Below are positions 1 to 8,437 of a DNA stretch of 64,000 bases, one piece after another (within the stretch, counting starts at the first letter, position 1; every line of letters starts with the position of its first letter). A model generated the notes under the pieces. The model saw only the letters and a program-made list of their open reading frames with translations. It ran no database searches and was not told the DNA's origin. The DNA comes from Planococcus ruber (GTDB taxonomy: Bacteria > Bacillota > Bacilli > Bacillales_A > Planococcaceae). The translations under genes were made by a program, and so were the position numbers. Where the stretch lies: positions 1,463,942-1,527,941 of the forward strand of contig NZ_JALHAG010000001.1 in assembly GCF_022819085.1 (NCBI RefSeq). The letters run 5' to 3'.

Positions 1-110
1 ACTATATAAAACCCATGCTGGTCATCGTGCCAGTCTTTATCTTGATCTATTTGGTGATAAACGCCTTGGAAAAAGAGTTGGCCGGAAAGCCTGTGCTGAA
101 ATTCAAATAG
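1..110 (+). CDS. C-terminal end of a membrane protein (partial)
   Basis: The window opens inside a reading frame (codons from base 3) that ends with TAG at 108-110. The visible 35 residues are one hydrophobic stretch (IVPVFILIYLVI) followed by a short charged tail ending KPVLKFK. This is the usual end of a multi-spanning membrane protein. Because two glycosyltransferase genes follow closely, a polysaccharide polymerase, flippase or acyltransferase is plausible, but the fragment is too short to tell. The gene start lies outside the window. Confidence 0.6.
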   Translation, partial: YIKPMLVIVPVFILIYLVINALEKELAGKPVLKFK

Positions 111-138
111 CGATCCGTTGAATGGAGAGGTGAATCAA

Positions 139-1287
139 ATGGGGAATGTGAAAAAGAAGACGCTGATCTTTGTCGGGCCTTTGCCGCCGCCGATTTTAGG
201 GGAAAGCATCGCTCTTCAATCGTTGTATGAAGCAGAGAAGCTTCATGAAATCTTTGATGTGAAAAAAATGAATTTGAGCCGGAAAGATTTTGAAAATCCA
301 GGCGGCCTGGCGATGGATAAGCTGTTTTTTGATTCGATTAAGCTTGCATATACCGCTTTTCTCAGTGTTTTCAATAAAAATGCCATCCTGTACATTTCGA
401 TTTCCCAAACGAAAATGGGGCTGATCCGAGATTGCCTGTTCATCCGCTTTGCCAAAGTTTCCAATAGAAATCGAGTAGTTGCCCATTTGCATGGCAATAA
501 TCTCGGCGGAACCATCGATGCTACCTCAGGGAGACTCCGGAAATTTATTGAAAATACTTTAAAGAAAGTGGATGTCGGCATCGTTTTGGGCGGGAAGTTG
601 GCGCCTAATTTTAAAAATCTCGTAAAGCGGGTAGAAGTCGTGTCAAATGGAATACCTGAACACTTCATCCGAAAAAATGAAATTAATTTTAATCGGAAGA
701 AAGAGCGATTATCCATCTTGTACTTGAGTAATTTGATGGCTGAAAAAGGATATGTCGAATTGATCCACGCTGTTGTCGGCTTGATAAAAGAAGGATTGGA
801 TCTTGAACTGAATCTCGTAGGGGCCATTCAAAGTGAAAATGAATTCCAGGAAGTAAAGCGGTTCATTGATAAAAACGGGATGGCTGATCGGATCATCTAC
901 CATGGGACAAAGCGCGGCGAAGAGAAAAAGCGGTTTTTCCTCGAGGCCGATATGATGGCGCTGCCTACGAAATACAAGGTGGAGGGCCAACCGATGTCCA
1001 TTATCGAGGGGATGGCAGCGGGACTGCCGATTATTTCGTCTGACCGTGGGATCATTGCTGAGTTGATCGAAGACTGCGGCATTTTGGTGGAACCTGCAGT
1101 AGCGGATATCAAACAAGCGATCAGACGGCTCGCTGTAAATGAAGATGAGCGGAAGCTGCTTGGCAAAATCAGCCGGAAAATCTATGAAGAATATTACACA
1201 GAAGACAAGTATACCGATTCGCTCATCGCTATTTTCAATGAATTTGATAATCAGGAAGCACCAATCTCTGTTAATTCTTTAGGATAG
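139..1287 (+). CDS. GT4-family glycosyltransferase
   Basis: A 382-residue GT-B glycosyltransferase, probably cytoplasmic and adding a sugar to a lipid-linked exopolysaccharide repeat unit. The N-terminal segment has the glycine/proline-rich FVGPLPPPILGES donor-acceptor loop. The C-terminal Rossmann half has the GT4 features LYLSNLMAEKGYVELIHAV and, near residue 300, the E-x7-E region in PMSIIEGMAAGLPIISSD. I chose ATG 139 because GGAGAGG lies eight bases upstream; the in-frame TTG at 118 has no such site. It follows the truncated membrane gene by 28 bases and is 11 bases from the next glycosyltransferase, so all three are likely one transcript. The exact sugar cannot be read from sequence. 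Confidence 0.88.
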   Translation: MGNVKKKTLIFVGPLPPPILGESIALQSLYEAEKLHEIFDVKKMNLSRKDFENPGGLAMDKLFFDSIKLAYTAFLSVFNKNAILYISISQTKMGLIRDCLFIRFAKVSNRNRVVAHLHGNNLGGTIDATSGRLRKFIENTLKKVDVGIVLGGKLAPNFKNLVKRVEVVSNGIPEHFIRKNEINFNRKKERLSILYLSNLMAEKGYVELIHAVVGLIKEGLDLELNLVGAIQSENEFQEVKRFIDKNGMADRIIYHGTKRGEEKKRFFLEADMMALPTKYKVEGQPMSIIEGMAAGLPIISSDRGIIAELIEDCGILVEPAVADIKQAIRRLAVNEDERKLLGKISRKIYEEYYTEDKYTDSLIAIFNEFDNQEAPISVNSLG

Positions 1288-1298
1288 GAAGGCGACTT

Positions 1299-2540
1299 AT
1301 GGAACCTAAAAAGAAAATTGTTTTTGTCATCAATTACTTTTATCCGGATTTAGCAGCTACGAGCCAATTATTGACTGAACTCACGAAAGACCTCCAGGAA
1401 GATTTTTCGATTACGGTTATCGCTGCCCAGCCTGGGTATGCTGGAGAAAAGAAAGAAGTAAAAGAGACTTTCGAGGAAGATTACCTGGAACAGATTAAAA
1501 TCGTCCGGATTAAGCTGCCGGAAGTTGATAAAAATTCGAAGCTCAGCCGGATCCGCTATATTCTTTCGTATTTTGCGCTCGCAAATATCGCGCTATTAAA
1601 AGAAAAGGGCGTAGATATCATCTTTACGATTTCTCAGCCTCCTATTTTAGGCGGACTGATTGGTTCAATCGGAAAATTCCTTAAGCGGGCTCAGCATGTC
1701 TACAGTATCCATGATTTTAATCCTGAGCAGGCACAAGCTGTTTCTTATACAAACAACCAACTGATCTTTAAAGCAGCAAAAATGGTCGACAAGTGGAATT
1801 GCAGCTACGCTGACCATGTGCTGGTCGTCGGGCGGGACATGGCGGAAACGCTTAGGCAGCGCTTTTCAAATAAAAGCGTTCCTGACCATTCCGTCATCAG
1901 CAATTGGACCAACGAGAAAGAAATCCTGCCGCTCGATAAACAACAGCCGATGGTGGCTGACTTTTTGGCGAAGCACCGATTGCAGGATAAATTCATCGTG
2001 ATGTATTCGGGGAATTTGGGCCTGTATTACGATCTGGAAAATATCGTAGAAATCATCAAAGAATTTAAGGAAGAAACAGGCATTGTTTTCTTGTTTATCG
2101 GCGAAGGTGCAGTGAAGGAACGGATGCAGGAATTTGCAAAAGTGAATCAGTTAGAGAATGTGATGTTTCTCCCTTATCAGCCAAAAGAGTTTATCCGCTA
2201 TTCCTTGAATGCAGCCGACGTCCATTTAGTGGTAAATCAAAAAGGCATCAAAGGCGTGTCGGTTCCGAGCAAAATTTATGGCGTGATGGCAGCTGGAAAA
2301 CCTATTTTGGGTGTTTTGGAGCAAGGAAGCGAAGTGGAGCGGCTGATCTCGGAAAGCGGGTCGGGAGTAGTGGTGGAACCGCAGAATTATGCGGGAATTG
2401 TCGATTCCATCAAGAAGCTTTACCGGATGAACCAGGACGAGCTGCAAAGAATGGGATTAAATGGCCGCCTGTATTTAGAAGAGAATCTCACGAGGGAAAA
2501 TTCAATCGGCAAATACCGGGAAGTCTTGAAATCATTATAA
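1299..2540 (+). CDS. GT4-family glycosyltransferase, WbuB-like
   Basis: A 413-residue GT-B enzyme. The N-terminus (VFVINYFYPDLAATSQLLTEL) and the pattern SIHDFNPEQAQAV, then KWNCSYADHVLVVGRDMAETL, resemble the WbuB/WcaI group that transfers N-acetylated amino sugars in O-antigen and capsule pathways. The C-terminal half contains YSGNLGLYYDLE and PSKIYGVMAAGKPILGV, the nucleotide-sugar binding region. The start ATG has AGGAAGG upstream. It is the last gene of the first exopolysaccharide unit, with a terminator directly after the stop. The family is clear; donor sugar and linkage are inference. Confidence 0.87.
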   Translation: MEPKKKIVFVINYFYPDLAATSQLLTELTKDLQEDFSITVIAAQPGYAGEKKEVKETFEEDYLEQIKIVRIKLPEVDKNSKLSRIRYILSYFALANIALLKEKGVDIIFTISQPPILGGLIGSIGKFLKRAQHVYSIHDFNPEQAQAVSYTNNQLIFKAAKMVDKWNCSYADHVLVVGRDMAETLRQRFSNKSVPDHSVISNWTNEKEILPLDKQQPMVADFLAKHRLQDKFIVMYSGNLGLYYDLENIVEIIKEFKEETGIVFLFIGEGAVKERMQEFAKVNQLENVMFLPYQPKEFIRYSLNAADVHLVVNQKGIKGVSVPSKIYGVMAAGKPILGVLEQGSEVERLISESGSGVVVEPQNYAGIVDSIKKLYRMNQDELQRMGLNGRLYLEENLTRENSIGKYREVLKSL

Positions 2541-2542
2541 GG

Positions 2543-2586
2543 AAAAAACCGTCTAGTCCCGCTATGGAAGAGGCGGTTTTTATTTT
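2543..2586 (+). terminator. Rho-independent terminator after the glycosyltransferase pair
   Basis: AAAACCG pairs with CGGTTTT across a short loop and is followed by TTTTTATTTT, three bases after the stop codon. Confidence 0.8.
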
Positions 2587-2909
2587 CGTTAAAAAATCTA
2601 AATACCTATATACCACTAACCTTTTGAAATCCAATAAACGCTATAAGTAATCCTATTTACTTATGAAAATGAATGATATTTTCCAATAAATAATTTTATA
2701 ATATCTGATATTTCAAACTAATTTGAATATTTATATTGAATTATCAGATATTTGTGAGTACAATGGGGTTATATCAATTTCTTATGAGGGTAAAAAGAAG
2801 CTTGGGTTATTTTTATTTTAGTTATTTATACCTAATTAAGAGCCGCGAATAATCATGCGGTTGGATTAAAGTGAACAAAACTTATTCGAAGGCGATGGGA
2901 GGATTCTAT
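2587..2909. other. AT-rich regulatory intergenic region before manC
   Basis: About 320 bases without a supported gene. It contains a 17-bp inverted repeat (2700-2716 and 2736-2752, one mismatch), a SigA-type promoter overlapping its right arm, and a small GCCGC/GCGGT hairpin near 2840-2862 in the leader. The manC ribosome binding site sits at its right end. I see no conserved RNA element that I can name. Confidence 0.6.
2736..2764 (+). promoter_or_regulatory. Candidate SigA promoter for manC-manA
   Basis: TTGAAT (2736-2741), a 17-base spacer and TACAAT (2759-2764) form a good vegetative promoter. The -35 box lies inside the right arm of an inverted repeat, AATATCTGATATTTCAA at 2700-2716 against its near-complement at 2736-2752, which could be an operator. 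Confidence 0.6.
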
Positions 2910-4295
2910 ATGAGACTTGTTTTATTGTCAGGGGGTTCAGGCAAACGGCTTTGGCCGCTGTCAAATGATGCGCGGTCAAAGCAGTTCCTGAAGGTTCTGA
3001 ATGACCGGCAAGGCAATAAGGTATCGATGGTCCAGCGGGTATGGCAGCAGCTTCGGGAAACGAACTTGGCGGATCATTCAATTATCGCGACGAGCTATTC
3101 CCAGGTGGATATGATTAAAACTCAATTAGGGCCGTCTGTCCATATCGTGACAGAACCGGAAAGAAGAGACACCTTCCCGGCAATCGCACTCGCTGCCGTT
3201 TACTTGTTTTCGGTTAAAGGATGCAGGCTGGACGAAGTAGTCGGCATGCTTCCTGTGGATCCGTATGTGGATAACGGTTTTTTTAATCGTGTCCACGATT
3301 TGGAGGAATCGCTGAAAAAATCGGGCGCCGATTTGGCATTGATGGGAGTTAAGCCGACCTATCCTTCTGCGAAATACGGATACATCATTCCGAAAGCGTC
3401 AAATGGCGAGGATTATTTAACAGTTGATTATTTCAAAGAAAAGCCTAGTGAAGCGGAAGCGGAAAGCCTGATTGCTGAAAATGCTTTATGGAATTGTGGG
3501 GTGTTTGCGTTCCGCCTCGATTATATTATCGACCAGCTGATTGAACGGGGCCTTCCGACGGACTATGAAGGGCTTCTTGAAAATTATCATCTTTTGCCGA
3601 AAAACAGTTTTGACTATGAAGTGGTGGAAAAGGCGAAGCAGATCATTTCCCTGCCGTATGAAGGGTACTGGAAAGACCTTGGAACCTGGAATACGCTGAC
3701 GGAAGAAATGGGCGGCTCGATTACGGGGAAAGGCGTCATTGGCAAAAATGTGACTAATTCGCATATCGTCAATGAACTAGATGTGCCGATTACGCTGCTC
3801 GGGCTAGATAATGTCGTCGTGGCAGCGAGCCCGGACGGAATTCTTGTGACGGATAAAGATGCCAGCACAAAAGTGAAGGAATATGTCGACGGCTTCGGCG
3901 GCCGCCCGATGTATGAAGAACGCCGGTGGGGATGGTATCGGGTCTTGGAGTATACGAAATATCCGGAAGGCAATGAAGTGCTGATTAAGCGCTTAAGCGT
4001 CCATGCAGGCAAAAATTTCAGCTACCAAGTTCACTATAAGCGCAGTGAAGTATGGACGATTGTAAAAGGCGAAGGGGTTTTTGTGATCAATGACCAGCTC
4101 AGCCATGTGCGCACGGGCGACGTCATCCATATTCCTTTGGCCGCAAAGCATACACTCCGTGCGACGACTGAAATGGAGATCATTGAAGTCCAGACGGGCA
4201 GTGAACTGATTGAGGAAGATATATTCCGCGCATTGAATGAGTGGGAGGAAATCGAAGCGGTCTGCAAAGGAAGAGTATCGGCAATCCAGCAATAA
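2910..4295 (+). CDS. manC: Mannose-1-phosphate guanylyltransferase with C-terminal cupin
   Basis: Makes GDP-mannose from mannose 1-phosphate and GTP in the cytoplasm. The pyrophosphorylase signature LSGGSGKRLWPLSNDARSKQF starts at residue 6, with FKEKP and NCGVFAF further on, as in ManC. The last 110 residues form a cupin like the type II phosphomannose isomerase half of AlgA/ManC (HYKRSEVWTIVKGEG, then IPLAAKHTL and IEVQTGSEL), but the usual H-H-H metal cluster is reduced to one His. At 461 residues the length fits bifunctional ManC. I chose ATG 2910 because GGGAGGA precedes it; GTG 2871 lacks a site. It lies 34 bases before manA. No phosphomannomutase is in the window. Confidence 0.9.
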   Translation: MRLVLLSGGSGKRLWPLSNDARSKQFLKVLNDRQGNKVSMVQRVWQQLRETNLADHSIIATSYSQVDMIKTQLGPSVHIVTEPERRDTFPAIALAAVYLFSVKGCRLDEVVGMLPVDPYVDNGFFNRVHDLEESLKKSGADLALMGVKPTYPSAKYGYIIPKASNGEDYLTVDYFKEKPSEAEAESLIAENALWNCGVFAFRLDYIIDQLIERGLPTDYEGLLENYHLLPKNSFDYEVVEKAKQIISLPYEGYWKDLGTWNTLTEEMGGSITGKGVIGKNVTNSHIVNELDVPITLLGLDNVVVAASPDGILVTDKDASTKVKEYVDGFGGRPMYEERRWGWYRVLEYTKYPEGNEVLIKRLSVHAGKNFSYQVHYKRSEVWTIVKGEGVFVINDQLSHVRTGDVIHIPLAAKHTLRATTEMEIIEVQTGSELIEEDIFRALNEWEEIEAVCKGRVSAIQQ

Positions 4296-4329
4296 AAAGG
4301 CAGTTCTGATCTTTAGGGGAGGTGCGTCC

Positions 4330-5307
4330 ATGTATAAGGAACCGGTTTTTCTAGATCCTGTTTTTCAGGAACGGATATGGGGAGGCAGCCGGCTGCAAAC
4401 GTTATTCGATTATCAAATCCCTACTCATTTGACAGGCGAAGCTTGGGTGATTTCTGCGCATGAAAATGGCCCTTCTGTGGTAAGGAATGGCGCGTTGAAA
4501 GGGAAGAAATTATCGGAGGTTTGGCGAGAGCACCCCAATTTATTTGGCCGCAACGCTTCCGATGATGAATTTCCGCTATTGGTCAAAATTTTGGATGCCA
4601 ATGATAATTTGTCTGTCCAAGTCCATCCGGATGACCAGTATGCCCAGAAAGTTGTGGGGAAACCGTGCGGGAAAACTGAATGCTGGTATATATTGGATTG
4701 CGACGAAGATGCGGAAATTATTATTGGCCATAAAGCGCGCAGCCAAATGGAATTTCAGGAAATGGTGAAAAACGGCGAATGGCAAAATCTTCTCCAGACC
4801 ATGAAGGTTCAAAAAGGCGATTTTATTTACGTGCCGAGCGGAACTTTACATGCGATTGGTAAAGGAATTGTCATTTTGGAAACCCAGCAAAGTTCCGATA
4901 TTACTTATCGCGTCTATGATTATGACCGTACGGATCGGAATGGTGCAAAACGGGAGCTGCACCTAGAGCATGCTTTGACATGCACAATGTATCCCCATCA
5001 GGATTTTCTATGCGAGAAACTGCGTGAAGAGAAAGGGAATCTGACATCTACCCGGTTAGTGGAAGAAACGTATTTTACGGTTTACCATTGGCTCTTGAAA
5101 GGCAAAATGGAAGCAAGTTTAGCCGCGGGGTTTCTGATGGTCAGTGTCATCGAGGGGGCAGGCGAATTTGGCAGCGAAGACTGTAGAATGGCGCTAAAAA
5201 AAGGCGACAATTTTATTGTGCCGGCTACCATTAAAGATTATTTCATCAGCGGAGAAATGGAAATGATTGTTTCGCATACATCAAACGCTGCAATCGGGTT
5301 AAAATGA
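4330..5307 (+). CDS. manA: Mannose-6-phosphate isomerase, type I
   Basis: A 325-residue zinc enzyme converting fructose 6-phosphate to mannose 6-phosphate, the first step toward GDP-mannose. It begins EPVFLDPVFQERIWGGSRL, characteristic of Bacillus ManA/Pmi. The zinc-site segment LSVQVHPDDQYA, the Glu in GKTECWYIL and the His in VPSGTLHAIGKG are present, as is the late motif ILETQQSSDITYRVYDYDR. AGGGGAGGTG precedes ATG 4330; an upstream in-frame start at 4237 would overlap manC and has no better site. It is co-transcribed with manC, and a strong terminator follows. It may make the weak isomerase half of ManC redundant. Confidence 0.93.
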   Translation: MYKEPVFLDPVFQERIWGGSRLQTLFDYQIPTHLTGEAWVISAHENGPSVVRNGALKGKKLSEVWREHPNLFGRNASDDEFPLLVKILDANDNLSVQVHPDDQYAQKVVGKPCGKTECWYILDCDEDAEIIIGHKARSQMEFQEMVKNGEWQNLLQTMKVQKGDFIYVPSGTLHAIGKGIVILETQQSSDITYRVYDYDRTDRNGAKRELHLEHALTCTMYPHQDFLCEKLREEKGNLTSTRLVEETYFTVYHWLLKGKMEASLAAGFLMVSVIEGAGEFGSEDCRMALKKGDNFIVPATIKDYFISGEMEMIVSHTSNAAIGLK

Positions 5308-5358
5308 AGTTCAACTGTACATCTCTCTATACTTTAATTTCTGAATATTTAGTCTAAG

Positions 5359-5386
5359 GCGATTGGAACTTCCAATCGCTTTTTTA
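5359..5386 (+). terminator. Terminator after manA
   Basis: GCGATTGGA and TCCAATCGC form a perfect nine-base stem with a three-base loop, followed by TTTTTT. Confidence 0.9.
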
Positions 5387-5566
5387 TATGCAGTCGTTGA
5401 AAACTGTGTGCAGTCAGCATTTTTTAAGAAAAAATTTTACGTGATCTACAAAAAACTCCCAATAAGATGGTAAACTAAAGATATTAAATCAGTAGATCGG
5501 CAATGAACTTGTGCAGGAAGCTGAATGGACAGAAAAATACATATGCAGATAAAAGAGGAGTCAATT

Positions 5567-5728
5567 ATGTGGATGGCGTTAACGGCAGGAATAGCGGTAG
5601 TGGCAGGATTTGCATTTTCTTTTGCAAAAACAAGTTCTCGGGCAGAAAAAATAACTGAAAAGCACCGGGAAGAACTGATGAACAGAGAAATCCCGAAAGA
5701 AAAAGAAGCGCAGCGAAACATTGATTAA
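5567..5728 (+). CDS. Small single-span membrane protein, unknown function
   Basis: A 53-residue protein. The first 20 residues (MWMALTAGIAVVAGFAFSFA) are one hydrophobic segment; the rest is highly charged (EKITEKHREELMNREIPKEKEAQ) and probably helical. GAGGAG lies nine bases before ATG 5567, and the coding stretch ends at a strong terminator, which supports a real monocistronic gene. I do not recognise the family. It sits between manA and galU with its own signals, so a role in polysaccharide export is only suggested by position. Confidence 0.6.
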   Translation: MWMALTAGIAVVAGFAFSFAKTSSRAEKITEKHREELMNREIPKEKEAQRNID

Positions 5729-5783
5729 AAATAGCTTGAGTGCAGGTCCGGCAACGGGCGAACACTCAAGCTATTTTTATTTT
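5727..5783 (+). terminator. Terminator after the small membrane protein
   Basis: AAAATAGCTTGAGTG (5727-5742) pairs with CACTCAAGCTATTTTT (5763-5778) and is followed by ATTTT. Confidence 0.85.
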
Positions 5784-6165
5784 CCCACACAACAATATTC
5801 TAATTTACTAGAAAATTTAGAAAAATGTAATATATTCACTGAAAAAGCTTTCTATTTAGGACTATGGATGTTAAAATAGTTAAATAAATTGATTATTAAG
5901 AATATTACTAATTATATATAACCACGAAAGGAGAGTGATTTTGAATAAAATTGTTTATTTAGGTAAAAAGTATTAGTTAATTTGTGGGGTTATCCCATCA
6001 AAATAATAATGGATTTTTCCAGAAGAATTAATAAAAACTTATGCTTAACCACTAAGTGAAGCATAGAATCATTTCAATATGGAGGAGAAAAGCATTTAAG
6101 CATTCTTAAAATGGCTAGATGAATAGCCGAAATATAATTAATTGCTAAGTTCAGGAGGGAATCCA
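5784..6165. other. AT-rich leader region upstream of galU
   Basis: About 380 bases without a standard gene. A weak promoter (TTGATT at 5889, TATATA at 5913) is followed by a strong ribosome binding site (AAAGGAGAGTGAT) and an 11-codon reading frame. A second strong site, GGAGGAG near 6081, has no start codon, only ATT-TAA behind it. A small hairpin GGCTA/TAGCC lies at about 6113-6128. The layout suggests a long, possibly regulatory 5' leader. Confidence 0.45.
5941..5976 (+). CDS. Possible 11-residue leader peptide upstream of galU
   Basis: TTG 5941 follows AAAGGAGAGTGATT, the best ribosome binding site in this region, and encodes MNKIVYLGKKY before TAG. Such a short, well-primed frame about 190 bases ahead of galU could be a leader peptide, or the remnant of a gene. 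No codon run typical of amino-acid attenuators is present. Expression is not shown by sequence alone. Confidence 0.3.
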   Translation: MNKIVYLGKKY

Positions 6166-7056
6166 ATGACGAAAAAAGTTACAAAAGCCATTATTCCGGC
6201 AGCAGGCCTTGGAACACGCTTCTTGCCGGCTACGAAAGCCATGCCGAAAGAAATGCTCCCGATCATTGATAAACCGACGATCCAATACATTGTAGAAGAA
6301 GCCATCGCTTCCGGGATTGAAGACATCATTATCGTTACAGGAAAAGGAAAGCGGGCCATTGAAGATCATTTTGATAAGAATTTCGAACTGGAAGATAATC
6401 TTTTCAAGAAAGGCAAATACGATTTGTTGGAGAAAGTCCGTGCCAGTTCAAAAGTGGAAATCCATTACATTCGGCAAAAAGAGCCGAAAGGTCTGGGACA
6501 TGCCGTCTGGTGTGCACGCAAGTTCATCGGCAACGAACCGTTTGCCGTGCTTCTTGGAGACGATGTGGTGAAGGCGGACAAGCCTTGTTTAAAGCAGTTG
6601 ATGGATCAATACGATAGCCTGCAATCTTCTGTTATCGGCGTCCAGGAAGTGCCGGATACTGAAACCCATCGCTATGGCATTATCAATCCCGTAGCGGTAG
6701 ACGGACGGAGCTACCAGGTCAGCAATTACGTAGAAAAGCCGAAACAAGGAACCGCTCCATCGAACTTGGCGATCATGGGACGCTATATTCTGACGCCGGA
6801 GATATTCAGCTTCCTGGACCAACAGAAATTGGGAGCTGGCGGAGAAATCCAATTGACGGACGCCATCCAAAAATTGAATGAAATCCAGAATGTTTTTGCT
6901 TATAACTTTGAAGGCAAGCGCTATGATGTTGGGGAGATGCTCGGCTTTATCCGGACTACCATTGAATTTGCCTTGGACAATGAAGAATTTTCAGAACCTC
7001 TTGCAGAAATCATGAAAGAACTGCTTAGCCAAAAATCTGCTGCATCATTAATCTAG
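6166..7056 (+). CDS. galU: UTP--glucose-1-phosphate uridylyltransferase
   Basis: A 296-residue cytoplasmic enzyme that makes UDP-glucose. The nucleotidyl transferase signature [23 protein letters not shown] is at the N-terminus, followed by [19 protein letters not shown] (metal Asp) and [23 protein letters not shown]. The length matches Bacillus GtaB. AGGAGGG precedes ATG 6166. It lies 16 bases ahead of UDP-glucose dehydrogenase, so product and next substrate are made by adjacent genes. UDP-glucose also feeds teichoic-acid glucosylation. Confidence 0.95.
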   Translation: MTKKVTKAIIPAAGLGTRFLPATKAMPKEMLPIIDKPTIQYIVEEAIASGIEDIIIVTGKGKRAIEDHFDKNFELEDNLFKKGKYDLLEKVRASSKVEIHYIRQKEPKGLGHAVWCARKFIGNEPFAVLLGDDVVKADKPCLKQLMDQYDSLQSSVIGVQEVPDTETHRYGIINPVAVDGRSYQVSNYVEKPKQGTAPSNLAIMGRYILTPEIFSFLDQQKLGAGGEIQLTDAIQKLNEIQNVFAYNFEGKRYDVGEMLGFIRTTIEFALDNEEFSEPLAEIMKELLSQKSAASLI

Positions 7057-7072
7057 CCTGGGAGGAATGAGG

Positions 7073-8398
7073 ATGAAAATTTCGGTAGTCGGTACGGGAT
7101 ATGTCGGGCTAGTGACGGGTGTCAGCCTATCGGAAATCGGCCATCAAGTCACTTGCGTAGACATAAACGAGAAGAAAATAGAGAAAATGAAGAGAGGCAT
7201 TTCACCGATCTATGAGCCTGGCCTCAGTGAGTTAATGAATAAAAACATATTGGAGAACGGCTTGAAATTCACCACTAGCCATGTCGAAGCCTTTAAGGAT
7301 GCGGAAGTGATTTATATTGCCGTCGGGACACCGGAAGAGCCGAGCGGGGCGGCGAATCTGGATTATGTTGAACAGGCGGCTATTGACATCGCTAGGCATA
7401 TTGCGAGACCTGTCACGATCGTTACAAAAAGCACGGTTCCGGTGGGCACTAACCATAAACTGCTGCAAATCATCAAACAGAACCTGCTCCATCCGGTGCG
7501 GGTGGACATCGTTTCAAATCCTGAATTCTTAAAGGAAGGTTCTGCTATTTACGATTCTTTCCATGGCGACCGCATTATCATCGGTGCTGAAACAGGACAT
7601 GCTTTCAAAGTGATGGAAACCATCAATAAGCCGTTCGGAATTCCGATTTACAAAACGGATATTAAAAGTGCAGAGATGATTAAATATGCTTCCAATGCAT
7701 TTTTAGCTACCAAAATCAGCTTCATCAATGAAATTTCGAATATTTGTGAGCTGGTTGGAGCAAATATTGAAAATGTAGCGGCTGGCATGGGGATGGACCA
7801 ACGCATCGGCGGCCAATTCCTGAAAGCCGGGATCGGCTACGGCGGATCGTGTTTTCCAAAAGATACAAAAGCGCTTATCCAGATCGCCGGAGACTTTGAA
7901 TACGATTTTAAATTGCTGAAAGGCGTTGTCAGCGTCAACAAAAAACAGCAGCGGGTCTTAGTGAATAAGTTGAAGCAGTGCTTCTCCAGCCTGCAAGGCA
8001 AAAAAATCGCCATTCTTGGGCTGGCATTCAAGCCGAATACGGATGATATGAGAGAAGCAGCTTCTATCCAAGTGACAAATGAATTGCTGAGCTTAGGTGC
8101 AGACGTCATTGCCTATGATCCGATCGCTATCGACAATGCGAAAGGCATTTTAGATCCGCTTGTCCGGTATGCTTATTCAGTGGAAGAAGCTATAGCGGGA
8201 TGCGATGCCGCTTTGATTCTTACGGAGTGGGATGAAATTAAGCGTCTGGATCTCTCTGTATTTAGACAAATGGAACAGCCGCTGGTCATCGATGGAAGAA
8301 ACTGTTATTCGCTCGATGCGATGAAAGAAGCGAGAATCGAGTACCATTCGATTGGAAGGCCTTCTGTTATTGAAATTATTGAAACTGCCTCTCTGTGA
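7073..8398 (+). CDS. UDP-glucose 6-dehydrogenase
   Basis: Oxidises UDP-glucose to UDP-glucuronate with two NAD+ in the cytoplasm. Domains in order are an N-terminal NAD-binding Rossmann fold (VVGTGYVGLVTG from residue 5), a central helix region (SNPEFLKEGSA, then KSAEMIKYASNAFLATKISFINE), the catalytic cysteine in GIGYGGSCFPKDTKAL, and a C-terminal UDP-binding domain (LGLAFKPNTDDMREA). ATG 7073 is seven bases after GGAGG; the upstream ATG 7067 is too close to it. At 441 residues it matches TuaD/Ugd. It predicts that the polysaccharide contains glucuronic acid or a derivative, which is inference. Confidence 0.95.
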   Translation: MKISVVGTGYVGLVTGVSLSEIGHQVTCVDINEKKIEKMKRGISPIYEPGLSELMNKNILENGLKFTTSHVEAFKDAEVIYIAVGTPEEPSGAANLDYVEQAAIDIARHIARPVTIVTKSTVPVGTNHKLLQIIKQNLLHPVRVDIVSNPEFLKEGSAIYDSFHGDRIIIGAETGHAFKVMETINKPFGIPIYKTDIKSAEMIKYASNAFLATKISFINEISNICELVGANIENVAAGMGMDQRIGGQFLKAGIGYGGSCFPKDTKALIQIAGDFEYDFKLLKGVVSVNKKQQRVLVNKLKQCFSSLQGKKIAILGLAFKPNTDDMREAASIQVTNELLSLGADVIAYDPIAIDNAKGILDPLVRYAYSVEEAIAGCDAALILTEWDEIKRLDLSVFRQMEQPLVIDGRNCYSLDAMKEARIEYHSIGRPSVIEIIETASL

Positions 8399-8437
8399 AT
8401 AGTGAAATTTAACTTCTAGGCGAAAGTGGTGATTTTA

